Positions 53,701-62,756 of a stretch of DNA of 64,000 nucleotides are shown here, in pieces. Location: NCBI GenBank assembly GCA_900542185.1, contig UQMZ01000002.1:75094-139093 (forward strand), given 5' to 3'. Both the position numbers and the translations under genes were made by a program. Source of the DNA: an uncultured Bacteroidales bacterium (GTDB taxonomy: Bacteria; Bacteroidota; Bacteroidia; Bacteroidales; Muribaculaceae). The notes under the pieces are model-generated. The model saw nothing but the letters and a program-made list of their open reading frames with translations. It was not told where the DNA came from and made no database searches. Every line of letters starts with the position of its first letter. The first letter of the stretch is position 1.

Positions 53701-54108
53701 ATTACGGAATGTCACGAAATTGTAATCCTGAAAGTCCTCCACAAACAGATAATCTTCGGTCGCAGTCTCTATGGCAAGATCGCCCAGCAAGGCTGCATCG
53801 GGATTCATATAGCCTCCGGCACCCTGACCGTTGCTCATGAAACGGGTATTTACGAGTATATCGTAACCAGTAGTCTCGTTGACGGAGTTCACCATCTGGA
53901 ATACCGCGCCGGGCATGAGGTAATTGTTGCCTTGCGACTTCACGTTGGTCCAATAGTGGCCGTTGGCATCGGCGCCGTCTGTGGTACGACCACGGCCGGC
54001 ATTAACATCGCCGAAATCGATATAGAATGTCTGCGTGACAGTCTCGGCCAAGGATGTAAGGTTAGTGACCGCCATGACTAAGGCGGTCAAAATCCAAGTT
54101 TTTCTCAT
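50746..54108 (-). CDS. Large secreted SGNH-hydrolase/esterase with duplicated N-terminal domain
   Basis: 1120 residues. Signal peptide to about 21. Two homologous N-terminal modules (about 26-230 and 240-455) both start YIDFG and contain SEG/TDG-ADANGHYWNN and KAYRxHAFGSRA. Then a beta-rich segment (480-655) and an SGNH hydrolase: VFGSSVANGQGAGDW (about 664, Ser in block I), IGLSLGNEG (block III) and DVAHPNQEGH (about 828, Asp/His). A LamG-like domain (about 880-1035) and a T9SS-like C-terminus (VVIYTMDGRVVRRL, LAQGLYLV) follow. Probably deacetylates a complex glycan at the surface. Last gene of the operon. Confidence 0.82.
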   Translation of the reverse strand: MRKTWILTALVMAVTNLTSLAETVTQTFYIDFGDVNAGRGRTTDGADANGHYWTNVKSQGNNYLMPGAVFQMVNSVNETTGYDILVNTRFMSNGQGAGGYMNPDAALLGDLAIETATEDYLFVEDFQDYNFVTFRNLDQTKAYRFHAFGSRANNQTRIGRYTFRGLNSWSENHQMAGEGCGEGGYNGNNSHISVSEPIFPDENGCITFTISRVQNMMHINAMKVEEIEAERPDLGLTFSQAMYIDFGENGVAPNNRWHKSEGADANGHYWNNFFGTTGSNGWVDVIPKGTAVSLVNADNADTGITATLMDYLKTNGGDNGGLKEPTVENLRDLAVASATGDYVYVELSQPSVSVEFTGVDPQKAYRIHAFGSRATSETDDRNGFFRLEGSTSWRDYQWFSGRGIGGSGVHGNVRNVAVSDYIYPTSDGRLVFTIERNKGMAHLNLLKLEEFTPEQAPEQRPEIVSVSVTGDAVEGSTVAMSPVMPTGINTGIYSAYLKLGVGNYSFSATCADESVVTLGASDSEGAFDFGGDDFVSDTESVVRILLNANTQTVEVLPITSFDICGSIAPEGTVLEYAGNGCWESTVALDKSVNGEYLTHYIYFTLNSSDAMAIRRIAGSNRVGLVSDGYNGENIRLNNGEYTIRVDLNGGIYTLNAPVNEHRVSVFGSSVANGQGAGDWKGYAYLYGQQLQQRTADGLSEYPLHTSGISIGGNTTTNLLDRYDDMLNDFGRYVMIGLSLGNEGIHGAADREKVFNGFRDNMLTLIERMRADGKVPVVVNNYTRGDYDADDYASVKSMNMLIHEWDVPSVNVLGAIDDGAGHWAAGYIADVAHPNQEGHRQFMQAIVPSLFDALAQGKPLPERVSSGSVTLDSGKYLSFTPEGRAQAFTLDVLASANEDATIYTFLHGAKGQYQGSLAVKADGSVIYNSPLKDPLTSESKPMADGKMHHLTLTHYFARGITFLYIDGVLAGSVNERLTLGEVVLGNSTTPINLGEIWFWRSGMNAEEIAAHVSGKLMKSSLEIYSPADADAAETLANHAQSLNFVKINNSTASGIDERGSDSFFRVTPAEGVVLIETAAPAEVVIYTMDGRVVRRLTVDNCAAVPLAQGLYLVNNHKVVIH

Positions 54109-54126
54109 TTAATTACAGATATTAAA

Positions 54127-56145
54127 TTAAATCTTCTTGCTGAAAAATTTGTCGACACGTTCGGGCGAGAGCATCTGCCATAGCGAAGCGACAGTCCAAC
54201 CTGGAGCGAAGATGTCGTTATAGAATCCCTTGCCGTTGCGTCCGTAATCCCAAGTGGTGTGCTGTACGACCTCGGGATAATAACCGGCCTTGGCAATGTC
54301 GAATGTACCGTCCTCTTTAGGCATAAGCTGAAGCATGGAACCTGTTATAACCGTGGCGAAATCACTGAATCTCGGTTCCTTATAATACTCTCCGAGTTTA
54401 TCAAGAATAGAAGCGAATTCAAAGATATAGACATCGATATGATTATTCTCCACACTGACATTGCCCCAGCCGCGCGAACGGAAATTCACATCGCCCAGCA
54501 TCTGGCCCTGCGAGAATGGAACGTCCCAGAGATAATACCATGACAGACAGAAATAAGCCGCCTCGCGGCACATGTCCATATAATGCTGGCGTTCTGCTCC
54601 CTTTGTGACATAAGTCAGATAATAATAGGCCGTCGATGTATAGATCGCCGCTTCCTTGTCCTCGCAGTTGGCATCCAGTGTCGATGAAAAATAATCGGAC
54701 TTGTCGATTATTTCATGTTCCATGTACTTGGCTATCCTGCGGGCGACATCCAGATATTTTTTATCCTTGAAATACCTGTAAGCCATTGTGAAGGGGATAA
54801 CCGCGCATGACGAAGACCCTCCCGAGGCATCGATATGCTTGCCCTCGCCGTTGAACTTACGCGGGAAGTGTCCGTCCGCGCACTGCACGGTCATGATATT
54901 GTCCAGCATTCCGCGCACCCGTCTCTCCCATTCCGGATGTTTTTTGCCGCGGTTACGTTCATAATCCAGCCAGGTCATAACAGCCAGCAGACCTTCCGAC
55001 TGGCGTCGTATACTCAGGAAATCATCTGCTGTGCCGTTTGCCAGATTGGCAGCCTCAATCAGGTAGCCTTCCGGAGTGAAGCCATGTTCCAGAACTGATG
55101 CAAAGATGTTTTCACCTTTCTCCACCAGATCGGGACGATTTACGGAATATCCATACTCCAGTGCATTGAAAGCATTGAGCAACACGCGGCCCACGAATCC
55201 GACCTGATAGCCTCCCCTGCTGACACAATCCTCCGTTCGGAGACCCTCGCCCGAGAAATATTTCAGGTCATACTTATCCACATAACTCCCGTCGAAATAT
55301 CTGGACAGACAAGCCTTAGCCTCGTCGTTACTCATATTGAAATCCACAGGAACAGGCTTGAGCGTGTCATAGCAATAGTTCCATGTATCGCTTACGAATC
55401 CGGCGTAATCGTCGGCCTTCCCTTCGCGCACAATCCACGTAAGCGTCACGGGCTTGCCGGGATAGATACGTTCGAACGCACGGACGGGGTCAATCATTGT
55501 CAGTTTGCGGATGTAGCGTTTCGGTGCCTCCACAAAAGGATATCCGAAAGTAAGCGAAGCTTTGCCGCCGGCGTTCGCGAAGCCGGCGTATCCCACGGAT
55601 GTATGGCCAGGCAGGATAATCTCGCCGCTCTGATTCTGTATGGCGCAGTCGGCCCGGTCTCCGTTGTGCAGACGGATTACCGTCAGGTAACGTCCGTCCG
55701 AAGTATCGAAAACACCCGCCAACGGCGACGAAAGCCGGTCTTCGCGCACCTGCCAGCTATCCGACAGGCGTGCGGACGGAGCATCCTGTGGCGAACGTTC
55801 ATTACGATGGTACCAGAATCCCGGCAGATAGAACTCACATTCTGAATGCGACATATCATCCGCGACATATTCCATGTCAAGACTGACGTATGCCGGTTGC
55901 CGTGATTTAAGCACGACGTCGACCTGTCGCAGACCTTCTCCAAGATTCGAGACAGTACCTTCAACAGTCACGTTGGAATGATCCGCATTCGATATCTTTC
56001 CGGAATTGTCTACCTGCAGCGGAAACGATACAGACATGGATCCGGGATTCTTGACATGCAGCCGGCCCGTCAAGCTTCCGCCCGCAGTGGCAAGCAGCGG
56101 AACCATTGCCAGAAACAGCACGGTATTTATTTTGATACAGTTCAT
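54127..56145 (-). CDS. Secreted (alpha/alpha)6-barrel glycosidase-like protein
   Basis: 672 residues; signal peptide to about 22. The first 260 residues form a beta-sandwich-like domain (PLQVDNSGKIS, YLPGFWYHRNERSPQD, GYAGFANAGGKASLTFGYPF); the rest is helical with hairpin-type motifs (ADDFLSIRRQSEGLLAVMTW, CADGHFPRKFNGEGKHIDASGG cut here in two: CADGHFPRKF and DASGGSSSCAVIPF, EAAIYTSTAYYYLTY). This resembles six-hairpin glycosidases of Bacteroidetes PULs. I cannot name a GH family. No lipobox, so periplasmic. Genes on either side are 18 nt away. Confidence 0.7.
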   Translation of the reverse strand: MNCIKINTVLFLAMVPLLATAGGSLTGRLHVKNPGSMSVSFPLQVDNSGKISNADHSNVTVEGTVSNLGEGLRQVDVVLKSRQPAYVSLDMEYVADDMSHSECEFYLPGFWYHRNERSPQDAPSARLSDSWQVREDRLSSPLAGVFDTSDGRYLTVIRLHNGDRADCAIQNQSGEIILPGHTSVGYAGFANAGGKASLTFGYPFVEAPKRYIRKLTMIDPVRAFERIYPGKPVTLTWIVREGKADDYAGFVSDTWNYCYDTLKPVPVDFNMSNDEAKACLSRYFDGSYVDKYDLKYFSGEGLRTEDCVSRGGYQVGFVGRVLLNAFNALEYGYSVNRPDLVEKGENIFASVLEHGFTPEGYLIEAANLANGTADDFLSIRRQSEGLLAVMTWLDYERNRGKKHPEWERRVRGMLDNIMTVQCADGHFPRKFNGEGKHIDASGGSSSCAVIPFTMAYRYFKDKKYLDVARRIAKYMEHEIIDKSDYFSSTLDANCEDKEAAIYTSTAYYYLTYVTKGAERQHYMDMCREAAYFCLSWYYLWDVPFSQGQMLGDVNFRSRGWGNVSVENNHIDVYIFEFASILDKLGEYYKEPRFSDFATVITGSMLQLMPKEDGTFDIAKAGYYPEVVQHTTWDYGRNGKGFYNDIFAPGWTVASLWQMLSPERVDKFFSKKI

Positions 56146-56163
56146 AATATTAAAATAACAGGG

Positions 56164-58005
56164 TTATTGATTTTCGGCGGTTAGCCGGGGTTTGTCAAGC
56201 GACGTTGTGAGAGCCTTATTGGCCTCACGCACGCGAGCCTCATCGATTTTTATCACCTTGCGGTCGTAAGTCATCAGTCCATTGACCTCGACCTCCACAT
56301 CCGTGGTCTGCGTATATACTCCGGCACTGAAACCCTTACGGGCCAGATCGCGGAGCTGTGCGGCATATTCCACATATTTATCGGTGACCTCTTTCGGGGT
56401 CTTGAACTGGATATAACCCCAGTTGCGGTCAGGAGTCCAGATATGGTCCTTCACCACCATTCCGATACCACCGAATTCACCCAGGACATTAGCTCGTTGC
56501 GCATCGTACAGATACATGGCGGGACCAGGGTAATTATGCAGATCCAGTATGTCGCCGCAAGTGTAGAAATTGCCACCACTTGCAGGGTTTACAAGACGCG
56601 AGTGATCGTATGCCTTGGTCCAGGCCGCTATCTCCGGAGTCTTGAACTGACCCCAGGCTTCGTTGAATGGCACCCATACTCCAATACAGGGATAATTGTA
56701 CAGACAATCCATTATCTCGCGCCACTCCTTACGATAGGCGCCCTCGCTTTCCTCGCTCCGTTTCAGTTCAGTACCGTCGAAATACCTATGGTTCTGCCAT
56801 TCAGGGTCTTTGTCTCCGCTCGGCATATCCTGCCATACGATGACGCCATTACGGTCGCAGTAGGTGTACCATAGGGCAGGTTCCACCTTGATATGCTTGC
56901 GGATCATATTGAATCCCCAGTCCAGTGTCTTGTCGACATCGTAAACCATCGCATCATAGCTTGGCGCGGTATAGAGACCGTCCGGCCACCAGCCCTGGTC
57001 AAGAGGACCGTACTGGAACAAGTCTCTGTCGTTCAGCTTAAGACGTACAATGCCGTTTTCATCGCGGGCAGTCGAGAATTTCCGCATGGCCGCGTAACTC
57101 TTCACGCGGTCCGATACCTTGCCGTCCGGATTGCGGAGGATTATCTCCAGATCATAAAGCTTAGGATTGGCCGGCGACCACCATTGCACATCGGCCGGCA
57201 TATCGACAATTACCGGCTCGCCATTAATGCTTTTGGCCTTCGCCACGGTGCGTCCGGCATCGCTTACCTGAACTTCCACCATCTGTCCGGGAACCGTTTC
57301 CGACGGTGTCACCCTGACAGTCAGGGTATTGTCATCGATATCCGGGAGTATCCGCAGAGACTCCACATGTCTCTGAGCTACAGGCTCAAGCCATACTGTC
57401 TGCCAGATACCGGTAACAGGAGTGTACCAGATTCCTTCAGGCTTCGCTACCTGCTTGCCTCGTGGCTGAGGACCCCGGTCCGTAGGATCCCATACTCGTA
57501 CCATAAGCGTATTGTCACCCTTTCGGAGCGCCGGCGTTATGTTGAATGTAAAGGGTGTGAACCCTCCCGTATGCGAACCCACCTTCACATCGTTCACCCA
57601 GATATCGGCCTTCCAGTCCACGGCTCCGAAATTCAGCAGCACATCGCGTCCCCGCCAAGATACGGGAACCGTAAAATCCCGACGGTACCACAATGCATTC
57701 TCTTCCCCCACTTCCCTGCCTACACCCGACAATGCGGACTCGGCACAGAACGGAACAAGAATCTCTCCGCCAAATTTGACATCCGCCTTTGAGGTTCCTG
57801 CCGGAACAATAGCATAATCCCAGAGACCATTCAGGTTCTTCCAGTCCATACGTTCCATAATGGGACGTGGATATTCCTGCCACACCTTCGTCGGGTCCAG
57901 CGTCTCTCCCCATTTGGTCATGATTCTGTCACCGGCCGGTGTCCATGCATATAGCTGCATGGATACCGCCAGTCCTATGATCGATATTATATTTCTGATT
58001 CTCAT
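56164..58005 (-). CDS. Family 2 glycoside hydrolase
   Basis: 613 residues; signal peptide ending about YAWTP (20). Sugar-binding domain (LNGLWDYAIVP, LWYRRDFTVP, WKADIWVNDVKVGSHTGGF), Ig-like middle domain, then TIM barrel with WGFNMIRKHIKVEPALWY, the acid/base in PFNEAWGQ (Glu449) and a nucleophile candidate in LGEFGG (Glu510). Activity could be beta-galactosidase, beta-glucuronidase, mannosidase or other; not decidable here. Short relative to LacZ-type enzymes, typical of PUL GH2. Flanked at 18 and 12 nt by PUL genes. Confidence 0.9.
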   Translation of the reverse strand: MRIRNIISIIGLAVSMQLYAWTPAGDRIMTKWGETLDPTKVWQEYPRPIMERMDWKNLNGLWDYAIVPAGTSKADVKFGGEILVPFCAESALSGVGREVGEENALWYRRDFTVPVSWRGRDVLLNFGAVDWKADIWVNDVKVGSHTGGFTPFTFNITPALRKGDNTLMVRVWDPTDRGPQPRGKQVAKPEGIWYTPVTGIWQTVWLEPVAQRHVESLRILPDIDDNTLTVRVTPSETVPGQMVEVQVSDAGRTVAKAKSINGEPVIVDMPADVQWWSPANPKLYDLEIILRNPDGKVSDRVKSYAAMRKFSTARDENGIVRLKLNDRDLFQYGPLDQGWWPDGLYTAPSYDAMVYDVDKTLDWGFNMIRKHIKVEPALWYTYCDRNGVIVWQDMPSGDKDPEWQNHRYFDGTELKRSEESEGAYRKEWREIMDCLYNYPCIGVWVPFNEAWGQFKTPEIAAWTKAYDHSRLVNPASGGNFYTCGDILDLHNYPGPAMYLYDAQRANVLGEFGGIGMVVKDHIWTPDRNWGYIQFKTPKEVTDKYVEYAAQLRDLARKGFSAGVYTQTTDVEVEVNGLMTYDRKVIKIDEARVREANKALTTSLDKPRLTAENQ

Positions 58006-58017
58006 TTCAAGGCATTA

Positions 58018-60036
58018 TTATTTTTCAACTATCTTCCCCGGCATCATGACCACATCGCTTTCCACACGCCGCGTACCGTCGTACTGAGCCTTGGTGAACA
58101 GTAGCCATACAGTATCGTTATCGTATAGGAAAAAGGATGCGTAATATGCGCCGCACTGTGCCGGGAGGGCCGTTCCGGACAAGGGAACCCGCGAATACTT
58201 GAAGTTATGACCGGTGTTGTCAGCCATGATTACCTGCGAACGGTTGGTCTGCCATACGCTTCCGGTCTGATTGGAGTGCGCCATTATCAGGAATTCGCCC
58301 GTGGGGAGCTGAATCATGTGAGGAGCGCCGGCTCCGTTGTTCAGTTTCGTAAGCCATCGACTGTCATCCTCGATTCCATCCCAGTCAGAGGTGTCCCACT
58401 CTCCGTCAAGAGTACGGTGCTGAAGCGATGGCGGAATACCCCCATTGACGCTTTCTTCGATAAACATCACGCCCTTGTTGCCCTGCATCACGACGCTGAC
58501 GGGCATGCCGTCGCGGGCTCCAGGCTTGTAGCTGGCTCGTTTGTATGTAGTCCAGGTCTCGCCGTTGTCGGTGGATCGGGTACTTAGTATTTCCTGAAAC
58601 AGGTTGTCGCGCTGATGATCCCACCAGTAAGCCTCGGACGACACAAGCAGTTCCAGTTCACCGTTAGGCATCTGAATCACCTGCGGTTCCCATGTGCGTC
58701 CGCGACCCACAACGATGGGATCTCCCCACGTCTCGCCTCCGTCCTTGGAGATACAGGCCATGACCTTACAATTGTCGTTCGTTTCCGGATTGGCATTGGC
58801 AACGACCGTCAGAATTATCCATCCGTTGGACAGTCTGGTCATCTCGGGGTTGCAGATGCGGTTGTATCCGCTGCCCAGAAACTGATTGCCTACTTTGTAT
58901 ATCTCTACGGGGTCGGTCCAGGTCCGGCCGTTGTCGTAGCTTTTGCGCAGATATGAGTTCTGCCAATGATCAGTAGTTCCGCCGTGATAAGTAAGCAGCA
59001 GCTTGTTTTCATCTACTCGGCACATTCGGGGATATTCCACCTGCAGATTTTCGGGAGTAAGCGTCACCAGACTCTTGTTGTCCCATTCCACCACATGACT
59101 GACAGGCTTCACGGTATTGTCTACCGGCAGCTGTGAATAGTCGGACCACGTTCTGACTTCCTTGCTGATTTCCACCTTCTGACCATAAACGTCGGCCTTT
59201 ACGACAACTACGTATGGTGTGCCGGGAGCAAGTCCGGAAATCATTTCAGACCTATACTTATTGTTACCGAGATTCTCGACATTATATTTCTTTAATGAGT
59301 TCCTGTCCTTGCCGAACCATAGTTCGGGATTCGCACCGGTGTCGTCATATCCGGGAATCGAGAAAGGAATCTGCATGGTAGTCTTTTCGATGACCCAATC
59401 CTCTGAATCGAACATCAATCCGGGTATTGTGGTTACCGATTTGCCACCTCCGAAAACAACCGATCCGTCAGCAGTGACGAAATATGGACGCAGTGAATAA
59501 TTTGCCGAGGGTTTCAGACCATCACACCGCATGGTGAAACTGCCGTCTGCATCGAATGTGGGTTTGTCTCCCATACGGTGACGAGGAAGTATGGCGTACG
59601 ATCTTCCGACACCGGCGAAGGCAGCGGTAAAACCATATTCCTTGATGTCGACATCTTTCAGGTCTGGAGCGGAAACTTCGATCTCGATATAATCGGATCC
59701 GTTAATCATAACTTCGGAATCAATCCCGACAGTCTTTATCTCACGTTCCTCGATGACGGGAGGACACGCAGGGTCGCCGGTAACTACGGCACGGTATAGC
59801 GCCGGACCTGTCACACGGACCGTGTATTTCGGTGCTGTCGCATTGGCGACCGTATTCCATGTCGCTCCGTTATCGGTCGATGTCTGCCATACGATTTCGC
59901 CATAATTGTCTGGTCCCCAGTTCAGATCCAAGGTCACGTTCTGGTTCGCACGGGCATAGCTGACATGGCGCTCGGCCATGCCTCCTGCAATGGCCGCCGA
60001 CATGAATGTCAATGTTATGAAATTGCGAAGATTCAT
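58018..60036 (-). CDS. Sialidase-fold (BNR/Asp-box) secreted protein
   Basis: 672 residues with signal peptide (about 1-21). An Ig/PKD-like N-terminal region (ASYARANQNVTLDL-like start, then WQTSTDNGATWNTV) and two more beta domains (to about 310) precede a six-bladed propeller. Three Asp-box motifs are visible: SYDNGRTW, SKDGGETW and STDNGETW. The propeller begins VEYPRMCRVDENKLLLTYHGG, where the Arg of YPRM may be the substrate-binding Arg. It may be an exo-sialidase or another propeller glycosidase; catalytic Tyr/Glu pair not confirmed. Confidence 0.75.
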   Translation of the reverse strand: MNLRNFITLTFMSAAIAGGMAERHVSYARANQNVTLDLNWGPDNYGEIVWQTSTDNGATWNTVANATAPKYTVRVTGPALYRAVVTGDPACPPVIEEREIKTVGIDSEVMINGSDYIEIEVSAPDLKDVDIKEYGFTAAFAGVGRSYAILPRHRMGDKPTFDADGSFTMRCDGLKPSANYSLRPYFVTADGSVVFGGGKSVTTIPGLMFDSEDWVIEKTTMQIPFSIPGYDDTGANPELWFGKDRNSLKKYNVENLGNNKYRSEMISGLAPGTPYVVVVKADVYGQKVEISKEVRTWSDYSQLPVDNTVKPVSHVVEWDNKSLVTLTPENLQVEYPRMCRVDENKLLLTYHGGTTDHWQNSYLRKSYDNGRTWTDPVEIYKVGNQFLGSGYNRICNPEMTRLSNGWIILTVVANANPETNDNCKVMACISKDGGETWGDPIVVGRGRTWEPQVIQMPNGELELLVSSEAYWWDHQRDNLFQEILSTRSTDNGETWTTYKRASYKPGARDGMPVSVVMQGNKGVMFIEESVNGGIPPSLQHRTLDGEWDTSDWDGIEDDSRWLTKLNNGAGAPHMIQLPTGEFLIMAHSNQTGSVWQTNRSQVIMADNTGHNFKYSRVPLSGTALPAQCGAYYASFFLYDNDTVWLLFTKAQYDGTRRVESDVVMMPGKIVEK

Positions 60037-60058
60037 TATTGCAATATATTGGGGGCTG

Positions 60059-60649
60059 TTATTTGATCAATTTCATGGAGGTGACGGAACCGCGCGAATC
60101 TGTAAGCGTGATTATATAAACGCCACCCGGAAGCGAGGAGAGATCGGCGGTGTGGAACACCATTCCGCCATGGTCGATGACGGCCGCCAACCGACCGGTC
60201 ATATCCATGGCACAAAGTTGAACGGAGTCGAAGCCAGCTATATCAATCCGCCCACACAAGGAATCATAACGGATCGATACTTCGGAAGCGTGAATTTCAT
60301 CCACTCCGGAAAGGGATAAATTGAAACTGACAGTCTGCAGGCAGTCGCAGGTGTCCGTGACATCGAGCAGATATGAACCGGGAGTAGAGACCTCAAGCGT
60401 GGATTCGTGGCCCAGCTCATTGCCCGCATTGTCGTACCAACGGTATGAATACGTGCCGCTGCCTCCTGTTATCACCAGGTCTGCGCCCAGCGTCAACGAG
60501 GATAAATCGTCGGGAAAAGTCGCATGGACCTCATTGGTCGACACCTGAAACAGCGGGTTCTGCACCACCGGCATCGAGACAATGGACTGACCGACGCATG
60601 CAAACCATGAAGCTGCCAGTGCAAGAGCGAATGTTATTAGTTTTTTCAT
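60059..60649 (-). CDS. Small secreted PKD-like protein with T9SS C-terminal signal
   Basis: 196 residues from ATG 60649 (MKKLITFALALAASW), which gives a clean signal peptide; seven codons upstream are excluded. The middle holds a PKD/Ig-like domain (ADLVITGGSGTYSYRWYDNAG, then GSYLLDVTDTCDCLQTVSF). The last 70 residues are a type A type IX secretion sorting domain (VQLCAMDMTGRLAAVI, LPGGVYIITLTDSRGSVTSMKLI). No enzyme motif, so probably a small surface binding protein. It sits between the VCBS gene and the sialidase-fold gene. Confidence 0.75.
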   Translation of the reverse strand: MKKLITFALALAASWFACVGQSIVSMPVVQNPLFQVSTNEVHATFPDDLSSLTLGADLVITGGSGTYSYRWYDNAGNELGHESTLEVSTPGSYLLDVTDTCDCLQTVSFNLSLSGVDEIHASEVSIRYDSLCGRIDIAGFDSVQLCAMDMTGRLAAVIDHGGMVFHTADLSSLPGGVYIITLTDSRGSVTSMKLIK

Positions 60650-60719
60650 GATTGCCGATAGTTGAATCATTTAAGAGCAGTACGGGATCCGAAACCAGCC
60701 CGGGTCCCGTACTGTATTA

Positions 60720-62663
60720 TCAATAGATTTCCTTTACAATGGAAACGGAACCGTTCTCACGAATATTCTTCTTGATAACGATTCCCTGAACGGGAACCTC
60801 GTTGAGTCGACGGCCGGCGATATCGTAGTACTCTACGGCAACAACCGGACTGTTGTCAACATTCACTACACTGACACCCGTGTCACCGACGGTGAAATTG
60901 CCGGTCTTGAACTTTGAACCATTCAAAGTAGCGTCGACAGTCTGCACGCCGACCTCGTATTTTCCTGAGGGGATATTGTTCAGAGTCAATTTCTTGGCCA
61001 TGAACGCACGTCCCTGGGCGATGGTGTTGCGGACACCGTCGTTCTCACCGCCTACGGTCGCCGTAATGCCCCGGTAATATTTACCTGTATTGATATTCTT
61101 GATATAGTAGTCGTAGGTGACATTGTTCTTGGACGAAGCTGCTGGTGTCCATTCCAGGGTAACCTCGTTACCGTTGACTGTAGCATTGAGCGATGCCGGG
61201 GCGTCGGGACGTGCGAGGACTCCGAACGGGTTCTTGGACATCATCATCATGCGCCCCTTTATAATATCGGTCTCGTCATCGAAATATTTGCTATCCCAGG
61301 ATTGACCCAGGAAGCCGTAGTTGCGCGCCCCGCTGACACCATCTTCGGTGAAGAACACTCCGAGTTCCGAAGCTCCGGGTACACGCACGTATGAATCGAA
61401 TGCGCCGTTGTTGTTCGGGAAGAACCATCCGGCCTGGGTATTGTCGGTGCCGTCGAGCATTCCTGTGCACCATCCCGGCATAAAGAGGTCATACTGGCCG
61501 TCGCCGTTGTAGTCGATAGCACGGATTGGTTTGGAGTCGTTCAACGGACGGATGTCCTTGCCGTTGAATATCTGATTGCCGGTAACGTCGGTATAAGCGA
61601 CGCCGTCGGAAGTGATCTTACCGTTCAGCAACTGCCAGAAGTATTCCCATTGGCCATCGCCACGGGCATCGTTGGGCGATTCGCCGCCTACCAGGATGTC
61701 AGGCACACCGTCGTTGTTGAAGTCACAGACCTCCATACCGCCGTGACCATAGTGATGGGCTACTCCGTCGGCCAGACCGAGGTCGTAAAGAGTCGGCACT
61801 CCGTCGTTCATTCCGTCAATGCCCAGGTTGAGGGCGGCCACGAATGTGCGGCCCATCACCTTGCCGTTCTTGACAGGCTTGTCGGCCTCATCGGCATTGT
61901 CTATGTTTCCCTGGGTCAGAAAATCGGCATAACCGTCATTATTCAGGTCCGTGGCTACCAGAAGATTCAATGCCAGCTCATAGGGATTATTGCCGTACAG
62001 CAGCAGATCGGTGTTCGTGGCCTTGAACTTCATGTCACCCTGGTTGATCAGCACCATATTGTAATTGTGGCGCACATCCGACGCGTCGGCTTTCCATCCG
62101 GTCACAACCATGTCCAGCATACCGTCGCTGTTAAAGTCGGCGACATCCACGGTACGCGGGTCGAACGGCGTGATTTCGGAACCTGACTCATCGACTACCG
62201 TTATCTGTGTGCGCGTAAACGTACCGTCACCATTGTTAAGGAACATACCGAACTCCACGTTATGCAGACCCATCGAGGCTTCGCCGGTAGCGTAGAAGTC
62301 AGGCTTGCCGTCTCCGTTCCAGTCTGCTACCGCGAAATATGCCTTGTTGGCGAAATAATAAGGGAACTCAGTGATGTCATAGCTGTTGGTGGCTGTATTC
62401 CATACCATCTGGAACGTGTTGTTTCCGATTTGCGTCTCGTTGCCTTCGGCATCTTCGATGATACGGCCGGCTGTTGCAGCGTCCCGCACCTCTCCTGAGT
62501 ATATCAGATCAAGGATTCCATCCCCATTGATATCGATTTCGCAGATACCGGGATAAATCACGCACTGCGTCGTGTTCTGGGAGCCGACGGTAAAATCGGC
62601 AGCCTCCGCGTTGAATCCAAGCGCCGCTACGGCACCAAGAATCATAAAGGTAGCTTTTTTCAT
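60720..62663 (-). CDS. Secreted FG-GAP/VCBS-repeat protein
   Basis: 647 residues from ATG 62663 (MKKATFMILGAVAALGF). At least six calcium-binding FG-GAP repeats: DINGDGILDLIYSG, DWNGDGKPDFYATG, DFNSDGMLDMVVTG, DLNNDGYADFLTQG, DFNNDGVPDILVGG and DYNGDGQYDLFMPG, forming a beta-propeller. A fibronectin type III-like domain (about 490-590) and a T9SS-like tail (VEYYDIAGRRLNEVPVQG) follow. No catalytic residues evident; likely a surface glycan-binding protein of the locus. Confidence 0.8.
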   Translation of the reverse strand: MKKATFMILGAVAALGFNAEAADFTVGSQNTTQCVIYPGICEIDINGDGILDLIYSGEVRDAATAGRIIEDAEGNETQIGNNTFQMVWNTATNSYDITEFPYYFANKAYFAVADWNGDGKPDFYATGEASMGLHNVEFGMFLNNGDGTFTRTQITVVDESGSEITPFDPRTVDVADFNSDGMLDMVVTGWKADASDVRHNYNMVLINQGDMKFKATNTDLLLYGNNPYELALNLLVATDLNNDGYADFLTQGNIDNADEADKPVKNGKVMGRTFVAALNLGIDGMNDGVPTLYDLGLADGVAHHYGHGGMEVCDFNNDGVPDILVGGESPNDARGDGQWEYFWQLLNGKITSDGVAYTDVTGNQIFNGKDIRPLNDSKPIRAIDYNGDGQYDLFMPGWCTGMLDGTDNTQAGWFFPNNNGAFDSYVRVPGASELGVFFTEDGVSGARNYGFLGQSWDSKYFDDETDIIKGRMMMMSKNPFGVLARPDAPASLNATVNGNEVTLEWTPAASSKNNVTYDYYIKNINTGKYYRGITATVGGENDGVRNTIAQGRAFMAKKLTLNNIPSGKYEVGVQTVDATLNGSKFKTGNFTVGDTGVSVVNVDNSPVVAVEYYDIAGRRLNEVPVQGIVIKKNIRENGSVSIVKEIY

Positions 62664-62756
62664 CTTGTTAGTTTTGAATTTTGACAATAGTTTCTCTACC
62701 CTCCGGGATCCGTATGGTTCCCGGAGGTATATTTATTAAGGTTTATCGCGTTAAGG

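Noticed and set aside
51370..54081. A 903-codon open frame on the plus strand, antisense to the SGNH gene
   Set aside because: It is the complement of a gene with signal peptide, recognised domains and operon position; the translated frame has no recognisable family and starts without a promoter.
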